This document shows, in pieces, positions 53,721 to 63,269 of a DNA stretch of 64,000 nucleotides. The notes under the pieces were generated by a model. It had not been told where the DNA came from, did not search any database, and saw only the letters and a list, made by a program, of their open reading frames with translations. The first letter of the stretch is position 1. Each line of letters starts with the position of its first letter. The position numbers were made by a program, and so were the translations under genes. This DNA is from an archaeon (GTDB taxonomy: Archaea > Thermoproteota > Nitrososphaeria > Conexivisphaerales > UBA164): contig JAJYTP010000002.1 in the NCBI GenBank assembly GCA_021792955.1, positions 3,015 to 67,014 of the forward strand, written 5' to 3'.

Positions 53721-55237
53721 ACAAAACAGAATTTCAGGAGATATCCCCCAGCGAATTCTTTTACAGGAACAGGGACCTTGCGGGGTTCAGCAACCCGTCC
53801 AGGGCACTATACTCCACAATAAGAGAACTCGTAGAGAATTCCCTGGATGCGTGCGACCTGTTCTCCATATATCCAAAGGTCTATGTCAGGCTGACGGGGC
53901 TTGAGAATCAATCAAAGGAGGATGTTAAGGAATATACGCTTGTGATATCAGATAACGGCTCAGGTATTCCCAATGAAAAGATACCTCTGGCACTGGGAAA
54001 GGTCTTCTTCGGAAGCAAGTTCAAGCTTAAACAATCCAGGGGGATGTTCGGCATGGGTGGGACCATGAGCATGCTCTATGCCCAGATAACCACCAACAAG
54101 CCCATAACCATAACCAGTTCCGTTGATGGGAAGACTTATCACCGCTACAGGATGATTATAGATATAGAAAAGAACCAGCCCACGGTTCTGGACTACTCCT
54201 CAGGCGACTCCAAGGGGTGGAGGGGAACGAGGATCGAATTGAACCTGATGGGGGACTATCTAAGGTCTGCATCCAGGATAGTTGAATATTTTAACAAGAT
54301 AGCCTTGGTTACGCCATATGCCGAGATAGCGTTCCTGGATCCTATGGATCGGCTTTTCGTATATGCAAAGGGGACTGACCAAATGCCGACTCCTCCGACC
54401 GAGGTACTCCCTCATCCTCTGGGGGTGGATGTAGAGGGACTTCGTAGGGCAATAAGGAGCTGGAAGGGTGGAGGGATAAGGAGTTTCCTTATCAAGAACT
54501 TTCACAGGGTGGGCCCCGGCATAGCTGATAAGTTCCTTGAATATGTAATGATAGATCCGACAAGGGATCCCAGAACGCTTTCAAGCGAAGAAATGGCCTC
54601 CTTAACGAATTCCCTTCAGACGTTCGGCAAGTTCCTCCCGCCGGATGGCAGGTGCCTTTCTCCGCTTGGCAGGGAGATACTCCTTACCGGAATAAACAAA
54701 GAATTGAACCCCGAGTTTGCGGATGTAGCCATAAGGGCGCCTGCGGCTTACGGGGGATTTCCATTTGTGGTTGAAGTAGGGCTGGCATATGGTGGGCAGA
54801 TCAAGAGCGATAAATTATTGCTCTTCAGGTTTGCAAACAGGATACCGTTGCTCTATGATGAGGGAAGCGATATAGCTTGGAAGGTGCTTATGGAGGATAT
54901 TGACTGGAACCACTATAAGGTGCCCATGGAGTCGCCCCTTGTAATAATCACTCATATATGCTCAACAAAGATTCCGTATAAGACTGTAGGAAAGGAATAT
55001 ATCTCGGACAGGCCAGAAATAGAAAGGGAGCTTAAGAACGCCATTAAAGAGGTACTGAGGGGGCTCTCACTGTACCTTGGAAAAAAGAGCAGCATGGAAA
55101 ACATACAGCGAAAGTATAACATATACGCCAAATATCTCCCTCTGATCGCGCAATTTTCTACATCCCTGGCAGATAGAAAGAGGAAGCCCAATATCCAGCT
55201 GCTTCTGGGAGAAGGATCTTTGGATATTTTTACGTAA
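53717..55237 (+). CDS. top6B: DNA topoisomerase VI subunit B
   Basis: 506 residues, the GHKL ATPase of topoisomerase VI. The N box is RELVENSLDACD with E40, N41 and D44; G1 is DNGSGIP; G2 is GMFGMGGTMSML. The H2TH domain (GGIRSFLIKNFHRVGPGIADKFLE) and transducer follow with IKSDKLLLFRFANRIPLLYDEG. TTG start overlapping the KH stop. Partner subunit A follows after 122 bp. Confidence 0.95.
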   Translation: MNKTEFQEISPSEFFYRNRDLAGFSNPSRALYSTIRELVENSLDACDLFSIYPKVYVRLTGLENQSKEDVKEYTLVISDNGSGIPNEKIPLALGKVFFGSKFKLKQSRGMFGMGGTMSMLYAQITTNKPITITSSVDGKTYHRYRMIIDIEKNQPTVLDYSSGDSKGWRGTRIELNLMGDYLRSASRIVEYFNKIALVTPYAEIAFLDPMDRLFVYAKGTDQMPTPPTEVLPHPLGVDVEGLRRAIRSWKGGGIRSFLIKNFHRVGPGIADKFLEYVMIDPTRDPRTLSSEEMASLTNSLQTFGKFLPPDGRCLSPLGREILLTGINKELNPEFADVAIRAPAAYGGFPFVVEVGLAYGGQIKSDKLLLFRFANRIPLLYDEGSDIAWKVLMEDIDWNHYKVPMESPLVIITHICSTKIPYKTVGKEYISDRPEIERELKNAIKEVLRGLSLYLGKKSSMENIQRKYNIYAKYLPLIAQFSTSLADRKRKPNIQLLLGEGSLDIFT

Positions 55238-55331
55238 GGGTGAATGATATCATATTTTCCGAAGCAGCGGATGAATTTGCGGGCAGAATAAGGGCCAGAT
55301 TGCCGTCCTGAAGGTTCACGGGCATTAACCT

Positions 55332-55340
55332 TTTTATAAT
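55332..55340 (+). promoter_or_regulatory. TATA box for top6A
   Basis: TTTTATAAT centred about 24 nt upstream of ATG 55360, so subunit A has its own promoter. Confidence 0.6.
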
Positions 55341-55359
55341 CGCAAGGAGCAGGCCCCCC

Positions 55360-56436
55360 ATGAAAGGAGCAGACCGAAAATCCATCGTCAAGGATCAACT
55401 ACACGAGATGGGGGTTAGGATATATGATCTGCTTGATAGCGGTAAATATCCGGATATCGAGATGCCCAGCCGCTCCGTAAAGAACATAGAATATGACTCG
55501 AAGCTCAGGCAGTATGTGCTGGGGCCCACAAGTGTAAAAAGGAACGCGAAAAACATTAAACACATAAGGCCATTTACCCAGTTGGTCTGGTTAGCGTCGT
55601 TCAGCAAGGAGCTTCTTTCTAACAGGAAGACATCCACTCTCAGGGATATATTTTATTCGGCGCAGGCGTACAACATAGACTTCGAAGATCAGAATGAATC
55701 AGACGAAGTAATTACCGAGCTCGAGTCCATACTTGGAAAAGCCAGAGAGGATTTTAACGTCTATCCAGAAGAGCGCAGCGCCATATTTGGGGATCTGACC
55801 ATCGAGTACACTGTCCCCGGTTATGAAGGTAAACGGCTTGATTTGACATCCCACCCGGACGGCGTCATGATAGGACCGGCCCTGACAACCGCTGCGTTCG
55901 CACAGACAAACGCCGAAATGGTTTTGGTCATAGAAAAGGGGGCATTATTCACAAGGTTCGTAGAAGAAAAGGTCTACAAGAAATACAACGCGATATTAAT
56001 AGATACGGTGGGTCAACCTCCGCGCAGCACCCGTTATATGATAAGGAGGCTCCATGAAGAATTAGGATTACCGGTATACGTGTTCACGGACGCGGACCCA
56101 TGGGGAATGCACATAGCAATGGTGATAATATCAGGTTCCGCCAACGCCGCGCATTTAAGGGAGTTGACTACGCCGGACGCCAAATGGGCCGGCGTCTGGG
56201 CTTCAGATATAAATAAGTATAAACTGCCTCATGACCCTCTCACGGAACTGGACGTAAAAAGGCTGTTCGAGTTGAAAAGCGACCCGCGTTATGGGGAAAA
56301 GCTGTGGAAGGATGAAATGGCCACCTTTTTGAAGTATAAAAAAAAGGCTGAACAGGAGGCCTTTGCCAGATACGGATTAACTTATATAGTTGATAAATAC
56401 CTACCCGATAAGCTTAAATTATTAAAGGAGCAATGA
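55360..56436 (+). CDS. top6A: DNA topoisomerase VI subunit A (Spo11 homologue)
   Basis: 358 residues, the cleavage subunit. The catalytic tyrosine is Y99 in STLRDIFYSAQAY within the CAP-like 5Y domain. The Toprim domain has LVIEKGALFTRF (Glu) and FTDADPWGMHIAMV (DxD). GQPPRSTRYMIRRL is the conserved Toprim strand. It makes a staggered double-strand break for type IIB topoisomerase action. Confidence 0.95.
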   Translation: MKGADRKSIVKDQLHEMGVRIYDLLDSGKYPDIEMPSRSVKNIEYDSKLRQYVLGPTSVKRNAKNIKHIRPFTQLVWLASFSKELLSNRKTSTLRDIFYSAQAYNIDFEDQNESDEVITELESILGKAREDFNVYPEERSAIFGDLTIEYTVPGYEGKRLDLTSHPDGVMIGPALTTAAFAQTNAEMVLVIEKGALFTRFVEEKVYKKYNAILIDTVGQPPRSTRYMIRRLHEELGLPVYVFTDADPWGMHIAMVIISGSANAAHLRELTTPDAKWAGVWASDINKYKLPHDPLTELDVKRLFELKSDPRYGEKLWKDEMATFLKYKKKAEQEAFARYGLTYIVDKYLPDKLKLLKEQ

Positions 56437-56439
56437 AAC

Positions 56440-56691
56440 ATGAGTTTTGAAAAGATTAAGGGTCCAACAGCTAAGGTCATCGGGATCATAGCGGTAATAA
56501 TAGGGGCGTTGATAGTCTATTATGGTTATTTATCATTAAAGAGCGTGAACTTGATACTAGTGGGTATGTACTACATGGCTGGGGCCCTTGTTATACTGGC
56601 CGGCGTGGTAGTGTTAATAGTTAAGATAGATGGCCACTCGGCTGAAGGGTCAACCGGCGCTTCAGGCACGGAGAAGAAGGGTAAGCCCTAA
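56440..56691 (+). CDS. Small two-span membrane protein
   Basis: 83 residues with two hydrophobic helices (GIIAVIIGALIVYYGYL and ILVGMYYMAGALVILAGVVVLIV) and a Ser/Gly-rich charged tail ending KKGKP. It follows top6A by 3 bp and is likely co-transcribed, but no functional link is known. It overlaps the convergent gene by 4 bp. Confidence 0.6.
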   Translation: MSFEKIKGPTAKVIGIIAVIIGALIVYYGYLSLKSVNLILVGMYYMAGALVILAGVVVLIVKIDGHSAEGSTGASGTEKKGKP

Positions 56692-57017
56692 AGGTAGAGA
56701 AGAAGGGTAAGGCCTAAAATGTACATCACAAACCAGCCCAGAATGAAAATTCCGATCCCATGATAGGACCCCTTTTTCATGGTCGCTACCTTCAGAAAGC
56801 TATTTGATCGGACCATTATGAAAGACGCCGCGTAGGCGATAACCGGCATGATAAACGCCAAGTAAGATGACATATGGGCATAAATTACAAAAGCGCTTCC
56901 GATTCCTGCTGCTATGGCTAGGATGGACCTTAATAGGTATAGCTTATTTAGCTGTTTGGTCTTTGCTTCTTCCATGGATTTTTTATCTGACTTGGAACTC
57001 TTTTTTTTAGCAGACAA
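56688..57017 (-). CDS. Three-span membrane protein, possible EMC6-like
   Basis: 109 residues: a basic, Ser/Lys-rich N-terminus (AKKKSSKSDKKS), then three helices (YLLRSILAIAAGIGSAFVIYA, YLAFIMPVIAYAASFIMV, GIGIFILGWFVMYILGLTLLL). The size, RS(I/L) lead-in to helix 1 and three-helix topology resemble archaeal EMC6-like proteins, but this is tentative. The TTG start at 57017 lies inside the divergent rqcH gene's first codons; an ATG at 56975 shares the CCATGG with rqcH's start. Confidence 0.55.
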   Translation of the reverse strand: MSAKKKSSKSDKKSMEEAKTKQLNKLYLLRSILAIAAGIGSAFVIYAHMSSYLAFIMPVIAYAASFIMVRSNSFLKVATMKKGSYHGIGIFILGWFVMYILGLTLLLYL

Positions 57018-58824
57018 GCTTAACGTACTACTAGCTGGTTCGTACGTTAATAATATTTACGGCTTGGGTGAAGACAGGTTTTTACTGGTGACCAGGGGGA
57101 TGAAGCCCATAGCGGTCAACATAGACCTGAGGTTGGGTATCTGGACTTCGAGCGAAGTTCAGGTTGAAAGGGTAACCAGTGAACAGACGACAGCCATGAG
57201 GAAATTGATAACTGGAAGGCGGATAGACAGCGTGACATCCCCAAAAGGGGAACGCATAGTTATGTTCGATCTATTTAGGAGCAAGCTCGTCCTGGAGCTC
57301 TTTGGCAAGGGAAATATGTTGGTCCTTGATGACGCTTCCGTGATACAGTTCGCGCTAAGGGAGGAGATATACAGGGACAGGTCGCTGATCAGGGGTAAAA
57401 CATATTCTCTGCCACCCTCAAGGGGCAGGCCGCTCCTTGACATAACGTCGATGCCGCCGGATTTTGAAGCCAACGTTCCGGTGGCCAAGTACCTTGGAAC
57501 CAGCATTTCGACACCCCGAAAGTTCATAGACGAGCTGCTCTATAGGCTGTCGATCGACCCCGTCAGGCCGGCCAGTTCCCTCACAGACGAAGAAAGGCGG
57601 AATATAATAGCGGAAGCTATAGAAATGACGGAGGAGGTCCGGCGGTCTGATACGATATATATTTACAGGGACGATTTACATAGACCCTCTGCGCTCTCCT
57701 TTATCAGGCTTAATCATCTTGGCGAAGGGGAAATGATTAATGGGGTACTCCATGGCCTGGAAACGGTATTTTCAGGCCTCTCGGTGGGGGAGGAGGCTAG
57801 AGAGGAGGGACATCGTAGAGCTGAAATAGAAGCTCAAAGGAAGGCCCTGTCGATTCACCTTGAAAAGGGGCGAACGCTTCGTGAATTGGCGAGTGCAATG
57901 ATGGCCGGCGAAACGTCAAAGGTGGCGGATATAGCCAGCAAGGCCGGCTATATGATAGATGGAGGAAAGCTATCCATTGACAACATTGTAGTAAATCTTG
58001 AGAACACGTCGAGCGCCGCTTCGAGGATATACGACTTGGCAAAGGACGTTGAAGCTGGTTCTCATAAGCTTGAAGCGGCCATAAATAGGCTGGAGAGTTC
58101 GATGCCGGTTACGAAGAAGGCTAAGGTTAAGGTCCTCAGGGCTAAGAAGTGGTACGAAAGCTTCAGGTGGTTTTATACGTCTGACGGATTGTTTATCATA
58201 GGCGGAAGGGATGCCAGCGGCAATATCACGCTGCTCAAGAAGAGGCTCGAGGCTGGTGACCTTGTATTCCACGCTGATGTTCCGGGCTCGCCATTCTTTA
58301 TACTAAGGGGTAAACCTTCAGAAATATCAAAGATTGAAGTAGCGACAGCAACTATTTCATTCAGCAGGGCTTGGAGGGAAGGACTCCTCGCTGGTGATGT
58401 TTATTATGTGGACGCGGCCCAGGTCAGTAACACCGCGCCATCGGGCCAGTTTCTGGCTCACGGTAGTGCTATGATCTATGGTAAAAAGGAGTTCATAAAG
58501 GGGCTCAAGTTGGATCTGGGGGTTGGAGCCTTTGATGATGACGGGACTATGAAAGCCTACTGTTCACCTATAACCAGCGCTGATAGGTATTGCGATTACT
58601 ACGTGGAAATAGTGCCGGGCAGGCTTTCGCAGGCGACCGTTGCTAAGAAGGTCTATCACATGTTGGTTGAAAACTATCATGACAGCACCCCCTCCATTGA
58701 GGATATCCAACGCTGCCTGCCTGCCGGCAACTCCGATATCCTGGGCTTGAGAAGAGGTAGACACACAGGGGGTAATGGTCAAGTAGGGGAACGCCATACG
58801 CCCGTTGATCTACGTAATGCATAG
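56974..58824 (+). CDS. rqcH: RqcH/NFACT-family ribosome quality control protein
   Basis: 616 residues. NFACT-N domain at the start (MDFLSDLELFFLADKLN ... GMKPIAVNIDLRLGIW), central HhH and coiled-coil (about 270-380), then NFACT-R (DUF814) with AKKWYESFRWFYTSDGLFIIGGRDASGN and HADVPGSPFF. The family binds split large subunits carrying stalled peptides. ATG 56974 fits family length; longer readings from 56914 would be unnatural. A GCTTATTTA box sits about 28 nt upstream. Confidence 0.9.
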   Translation: MDFLSDLELFFLADKLNVLLAGSYVNNIYGLGEDRFLLVTRGMKPIAVNIDLRLGIWTSSEVQVERVTSEQTTAMRKLITGRRIDSVTSPKGERIVMFDLFRSKLVLELFGKGNMLVLDDASVIQFALREEIYRDRSLIRGKTYSLPPSRGRPLLDITSMPPDFEANVPVAKYLGTSISTPRKFIDELLYRLSIDPVRPASSLTDEERRNIIAEAIEMTEEVRRSDTIYIYRDDLHRPSALSFIRLNHLGEGEMINGVLHGLETVFSGLSVGEEAREEGHRRAEIEAQRKALSIHLEKGRTLRELASAMMAGETSKVADIASKAGYMIDGGKLSIDNIVVNLENTSSAASRIYDLAKDVEAGSHKLEAAINRLESSMPVTKKAKVKVLRAKKWYESFRWFYTSDGLFIIGGRDASGNITLLKKRLEAGDLVFHADVPGSPFFILRGKPSEISKIEVATATISFSRAWREGLLAGDVYYVDAAQVSNTAPSGQFLAHGSAMIYGKKEFIKGLKLDLGVGAFDDDGTMKAYCSPITSADRYCDYYVEIVPGRLSQATVAKKVYHMLVENYHDSTPSIEDIQRCLPAGNSDILGLRRGRHTGGNGQVGERHTPVDLRNA

Positions 58825-58835
58825 GGTGGCTACAG

Positions 58836-59513
58836 GTGAATTCGATATTCCAAGAGGAGATAACGGCGTGCAACAGGTGCTCAAGGCTGGTCAAATATAG
58901 AACGCAGGTGCCACCAGCAAAGAGGTTCGAGCATTATAACTACTGGAGGAAACCGGTGGCAGGTTTCGGTGATCCGCAGGCAAAGCTGCTCATAGTTGGC
59001 TTGGCGCCATCGGCTCATGGGGGGAACAGGACGGGCAGGGTTTTTACAGGTGATGAGTCCGGTCGCTTCCTGTTTTCAGCCCTTTACAGGGCCGGGCTTT
59101 CCAGTTCGCCGTCCTCTGAGGAAAGGGGTGATGGAATGACCTTACATGGTGTATATATTACCGCGATAGTCAAGTGCGCTCCGCCTGCAAACAAACCACT
59201 AACTATTGAAGCAGAAACATGTATCGACAATTTTTTTCGCCGGGAGCTCGATGCGCTCAAGCCGAAGGCCATACTCGCCCTAGGCGGGTTTGCGTACATG
59301 TGGACCATTAAGGCCCTTGCAAAGAATGGCGTTGACACGTCATCAGCAGGCCGGTTTGGCCATGGGGAGGCTTACAGGGTTGGCGATGACGGCCCATGGA
59401 TCATCTGCTCATACCATCCATCACCTCAAAATACCTATACGGGTACCCTTACGGCCGAAATGTTTCTATTGACGCTTTTGAAGGCGTATGAACTTTCGGT
59501 TAATGTCGGGTGA
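58836..59513 (+). CDS. Uracil-DNA glycosylase, family 5 (UDGb)
   Basis: 225 residues. Motif GLAPSAHGGNRTGRVFTGDESGRFL is the family-5 motif A, lacking the usual polar catalytic residue as in other UDGb enzymes. The N-terminal C-x2-C (CNRC) and further Cys residues (CAPP, C in AETCID) fit the [4Fe-4S] cluster. CSYHPSPQNTYTGTLT is motif B. It removes uracil and other deaminated bases. GTG start 11 bp after rqcH. Confidence 0.93.
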   Translation: MNSIFQEEITACNRCSRLVKYRTQVPPAKRFEHYNYWRKPVAGFGDPQAKLLIVGLAPSAHGGNRTGRVFTGDESGRFLFSALYRAGLSSSPSSEERGDGMTLHGVYITAIVKCAPPANKPLTIEAETCIDNFFRRELDALKPKAILALGGFAYMWTIKALAKNGVDTSSAGRFGHGEAYRVGDDGPWIICSYHPSPQNTYTGTLTAEMFLLTLLKAYELSVNVG

Positions 59514-59632
59514 TAAAGGAGTACAGCGGATCGGAAGGAACCGTGCGGGGCCAGTGAACGCCTTGCTTTAAATCGAGACGCAATACTCCTGAAAAGATGA
59601 AGGTCGCATGCTTTCGATTGTGCTGTTAAAAG

Positions 59633-60346
59633 TCAGTCGTTCTCCAGTTCGAGAGTACCCTTTAGATTCCTGATCCCTCCAAGCAGCTTTCCATCTAGCA
59701 TGTACGCATTAAAATCTATCAAGCGTCTTTCAAAGAAGGGGATCTTCATTCGGGGGTTTCTGAGCCCCATCCCAGGAATGAACTGATTGAATGGTGGGAT
59801 CAAAATGAAAGATGGCAGCTTCCCCGTGTCTTGGATAAGCCACACGGGATATTTTGAACTTCCATATCTGATAAATAGGTGCAAGTGCGCCATGATTATA
59901 CAGTCCGAAGTGGCTACTGCCTTGCTGGGTCTCGCATGGCCGTGCAATATGCCATAGCTTCTTCCTTGGCTTTTTAGGACAGTGCCGCTCGGAGAGAAGA
60001 CAGTTACGTAGCTAGGCAGGATTCTTTCAATAGATCCGTCATGGTTCCCTTTAACCAGGTTTACTTTGAACGATGCGTTTATTTCCTCCAGTAGTTCCAA
60101 CAGCTCAGATATCTCTTCGGAGCCGGGGAACGTTATGGTGTTCTTGAGATCGCCAAGAATGTATAGCTCGGAGGCGTTGGAGGATGATGATAAAAGCCTG
60201 ATGTAGTTTTTATAAGTTCTCGTAAGCGGGGGGATATGTATGCCCCTCCTCATCGCCTCAAACTCGTATCCGATATGGAGGTCCCCTATGACCAAGTATT
60301 TTTTATCGATTTCAAGCGCAGGGATATCATCAACCAGCCTGATCAA
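59633..60346 (-). CDS. MJ0037-like metallophosphoesterase
   Basis: 237 residues, calcineurin-like fold. GDLHIGYE, GDLKNTI, GNHDGS, HGHARPS and AHLHLF give the five metal-binding motifs (D-x-H, G-D, G-N-H-D, H, and H-x-H). Archaeal and bacterial relatives are often beside Lhr helicases and may act in DNA or RNA repair; no lhr is here. It is 15 bp after the unknown gene at 60362. Confidence 0.85.
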   Translation of the reverse strand: MIRLVDDIPALEIDKKYLVIGDLHIGYEFEAMRRGIHIPPLTRTYKNYIRLLSSSSNASELYILGDLKNTITFPGSEEISELLELLEEINASFKVNLVKGNHDGSIERILPSYVTVFSPSGTVLKSQGRSYGILHGHARPSKAVATSDCIIMAHLHLFIRYGSSKYPVWLIQDTGKLPSFILIPPFNQFIPGMGLRNPRMKIPFFERRLIDFNAYMLDGKLLGGIRNLKGTLELEND

Positions 60347-60361
60347 GGGCGGTCGGCTACT

Positions 60362-61099
60362 TTATCTGGATATATCAGTTGATGGAGGGGGTGACGCTGG
60401 CTTAAAAAGTGGAATCACTTCGTTAAACGCATATTTTACGATATCCTCCTGTGTTCCCTGCGAAAAGATCGTTATTACGCTATTTCTGGTTAACCCTATA
60501 ATTTGGTTGGCAGATCTGACCTTCACTACTATATACCAGAGCAGGCCGTGTGTTTGATATTCCTTGAAGAGTTCAGTATCTGACAATCCTTCTCCATATA
60601 ATGCTAATACATTTACACTGGGGATATCCACTTGGTCAAAGAACGCCACCCTGGTTTCTTCGAGGCTCCTTCTATAGTATTCTAGAAAAGCCTCCGGGTC
60701 AATCCTTGCTTCAACTATGGTTCCTGGCTTCATGAATAAAATCTTACTCAATGTATTGGCTATTTCGTTTGCAATTCTCTTTTTGGCTAAAATTAACAGG
60801 AAAGTCTGGTCAACCAGCGACCTGATAAAGAAAGGTATCTTTGAAGTTGAAACAGCAGGCTTCCTGCCTTCCTTGAGGCCAAGGTAAACTATGTTATCCC
60901 TATAAAAGTCCCCTATGAGCGTTCCATCCTTTATCTCCCTCACCTCGATCTCCGTCTTTAGGCTAAGGCCAGCCTCTGTATCCTCTGTCGAGTTCCGAAA
61001 CCCCTGTAGCTTTTCTCCGAACATTTCTAGAGGATCATCAGAAAGGACCTTGAACAGCTTACCGGCTATCATTTTCAAGGGGCTAAAGGTTATGCTCAT
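60362..61099 (-). CDS. Uncharacterised archaeal protein
   Basis: 245 residues, no family recognised. Soluble, alpha/beta mixture; blocks include KTEIEVREIKDGTLIGDFYRDN, IPFFIRSLVDQTFLLILAKKRIANEIA and GLLWYIVVKVRSANQIIGLTRNSVITIF. Short transcript distance to the phosphoesterase (15 bp) suggests a two-gene operon. No cysteine clusters or signal peptide. Confidence 0.6.
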   Translation of the reverse strand: MSITFSPLKMIAGKLFKVLSDDPLEMFGEKLQGFRNSTEDTEAGLSLKTEIEVREIKDGTLIGDFYRDNIVYLGLKEGRKPAVSTSKIPFFIRSLVDQTFLLILAKKRIANEIANTLSKILFMKPGTIVEARIDPEAFLEYYRRSLEETRVAFFDQVDIPSVNVLALYGEGLSDTELFKEYQTHGLLWYIVVKVRSANQIIGLTRNSVITIFSQGTQEDIVKYAFNEVIPLFKPASPPPSTDISR

Positions 61100-61186
61100 T
61101 AAAAACCTTTACTGGCCAAACGGCCTATCTTGGCTAATCTATCAAATTAGGCGATGTTTAATTCGATCGTATAGGGTAAACTTTTC

Positions 61187-61781
61187 ATGAGGAGGAAAAT
61201 TGTGGCTATTGGCGTTATAGCACTGGCAAATATGTACGGGCTAATCTCCGCCAGCCCTTTCCTTTTTAAAGCGAGCTTTGATGCGAGTTCGCTGTATCCA
61301 TTAAATGAGCGCAAATTTGAACGCGAATCAGACAATTTTTGTACCCTCGGTACTCCCGGCCGATATATTGACGATGATCTATAACGATTCATTATCGATG
61401 CCACTGGAATTTAATTTGAACGGTATGAGTGTACAAAGCGTAAACGATACGTACTTCGGAGAGTACTAGAACACAGGGAACGTTACACTAAGTGTTTATC
61501 TCCTGGATAACTATACAAATCCCGTCGTCTATTATTCAAGCCTGGCTAAGCCTGTAAGCGGTATATTAGATATCCTTTTATTGATAGTTGCAGGTATAGC
61601 CCTCCTTATAGGAGGGGCTGTAACAGCAGTCATATGGTTGTTGATGAGAAGGAGCCGTCCCTCAGTTAAAGAATACAACGGTTTCAATAGTAGCAAATAT
61701 CTCCGTAATTCCAAGGTTTTAAGTGAAGGCTCCGCAAAAACATCTTGGGTAACTATTTTTGTCATAATTCCCAATTTTTGA
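61187..61781 (+). pseudogene. Broken gene for an extracytoplasmic protein with N-terminal signal and C-terminal membrane anchor
   Basis: The first 65 codons begin MRRKIVAIGVIALANMYG, a signal-like hydrophobic segment. After a frame change near 61330-61380, the next frame reads on (LSMPLEFNLNGMSVQSVND...), is cut by TAG at 61467, then resumes through NVTLSVYLLDNYTNPVVYYSS to a strong membrane helix (LLLIVAGIALLIGGAVTAVIWLL) and RRSRPS, ending about 61781. One frameshift and one nonsense codon make it a pseudogene. Confidence 0.6.
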
Positions 61782-62046
61782 CATAAAGTGGCCCCCAATC
61801 AGCAAATTACCCGAACATAATTTTATTGTCCTTGTTCGCCGTTAAATATAATTAACGAAGCTTGATAGGAATATGGATTAGCTGGTGGGCGACGATTCAG
61901 GGGTTAGCCCAGTCAACGATCACTCACAGGCAAGGTGCTGCACAAAAAGATATACTGATCCATGGATGTGATGTAAAATCTGCGCATTAAGGGCCTCTGG
62001 AGGATGTACGCAAACCTTTTTATCAACCAGCTTATAAAAAAAGGCC

Positions 62047-62799
62047 ATGGCGGAGCTAGATGGAAAGGTTTTATTCATAACTGGCGCATCTTCGGGCATA
62101 GGGTCGGCGGCTGCAAAAGTGGCTTTCAGGGAGGGCGCACTGCTGGCTTTAAACTACCATGAACATGAGGGAGGAATAAAAGAGCTGCTTGAAGGCCGTG
62201 ATGGGGAAGCGAGGGTCCTTTCGGTTAAGGGTGATGTGACAAGAAGTGATAACGTTAGGGCAATGGTAGGATCGGTTATCAAAAAATTCGGTAAGATCGA
62301 CGTTCTCATCAACAACGCAGGGGGTTTGCCTGAAAGGAGGCCTTTCCTCCAAACCGATACGGAATATTGGGATAAGCTCCTAAGCATTAACCTCAGGTCG
62401 GCATATATCGTAACAAGGGAAATTCTTCCCGGTATGGTTCAAAGGGGAGGTGGTGTCATCATAAACATATCATCAATCGCTGCGGTGGCGGGGGGAGGTA
62501 TGGGGGCTTCGGCATATGCAACAGCAAAGGGGGGATTGGCTACCTTCTCTAGGGCGCTTGCAAAGGAATTTGGAACTAAGGGGATCAGGGCCATATCGGT
62601 TTTGCCAGGACTGATAGATACTCCATTTCATGAAAAGGCAGGCACAAAGGACCTAAATGAATGGGCAAAGAGGTCGGTCATGCTCGGCAGGGTTGGAAGG
62701 GCCGAGGAGGTTGGCGAGTTAATCTCCTTTTTGTCAAGCGACAGGGCCAGTTATATTACCGGTGTAAGTATTCAGATTGATGGCGGCTGGGCATATTGA
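62047..62799 (+). CDS. Short-chain dehydrogenase/reductase
   Basis: 250 residues, classical SDR. TGASSGIGSAAAK near residue 12 is the cofactor-binding motif, NNAGG near residue 89 the stability motif, and SS-x-YATAK contains the S-Y-K triad. VLPGLIDTPFHEK and IDGGWAY are typical of FabG/glucose-dehydrogenase-like members. Substrate unknown. The ATG follows a CTTATAAAAAA box by only about 10 nt; another T-rich region (CTTTTTATC) lies near 62016. Confidence 0.9.
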   Translation: MAELDGKVLFITGASSGIGSAAAKVAFREGALLALNYHEHEGGIKELLEGRDGEARVLSVKGDVTRSDNVRAMVGSVIKKFGKIDVLINNAGGLPERRPFLQTDTEYWDKLLSINLRSAYIVTREILPGMVQRGGGVIINISSIAAVAGGGMGASAYATAKGGLATFSRALAKEFGTKGIRAISVLPGLIDTPFHEKAGTKDLNEWAKRSVMLGRVGRAEEVGELISFLSSDRASYITGVSIQIDGGWAY

Positions 62800-62812
62800 G
62801 CGTATGACGCCA

Positions 62813-63172
62813 TTAACCATACACAGGAAGGTCCATAGGTGATGATTTAGTCCCCTTGCTCTTAATTATTTTCCTTTCAAAATAAACTAGAAGGGATATT
62901 GTAACCACTTCAAGTAAAAATATAACGTAAAGGAAATAGTTTCCTAGAAATATAATGCCTGCTAGCAAATATATTAATGAAATGCCATTTAAAAAATAGG
63001 ACGCCATACGAGGGCCAAGGTCCAATAGATGAAGGGTTCCAATGGCCAATATGAAAATGAAAAAGGCCAAGCTTAGATAAGGAGAGGCCAACCCAATGGA
63101 AAGGATGAACATGATGAGGTAAGCTACAGAAATTACAATATGAAACGTCCCGATAAGGAGGTTGGATTTCAT
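62813..63172 (-). CDS. Four-span membrane protein of unknown family
   Basis: 119 residues with four hydrophobic helices, e.g. GTFHIVISVAYLIMFILSIG and LYVIFLLEVVTISLLVYF, and a basic tail (FERKIIKSKG). Converges on the SDR gene; stop codons are 13 bp apart. Not recognised. Confidence 0.55.
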   Translation of the reverse strand: MKSNLLIGTFHIVISVAYLIMFILSIGLASPYLSLAFFIFILAIGTLHLLDLGPRMASYFLNGISLIYLLAGIIFLGNYFLYVIFLLEVVTISLLVYFERKIIKSKGTKSSPMDLPVYG

Positions 63173-63269
63173 TTGCGAATAAAGCCTTGGGCGGTTCCAT
63201 TTAACTATTTCTAAAAAATTGATTTAATGAAGTGTTTAATAATGAATATTTCTTACACCAAGTTCCCAT

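Noticed and set aside
61860..61960. GC-richer patch that could be a small RNA or tRNA
   Set aside because: No cloverleaf and no C/D or H/ACA boxes that I could support by eye.
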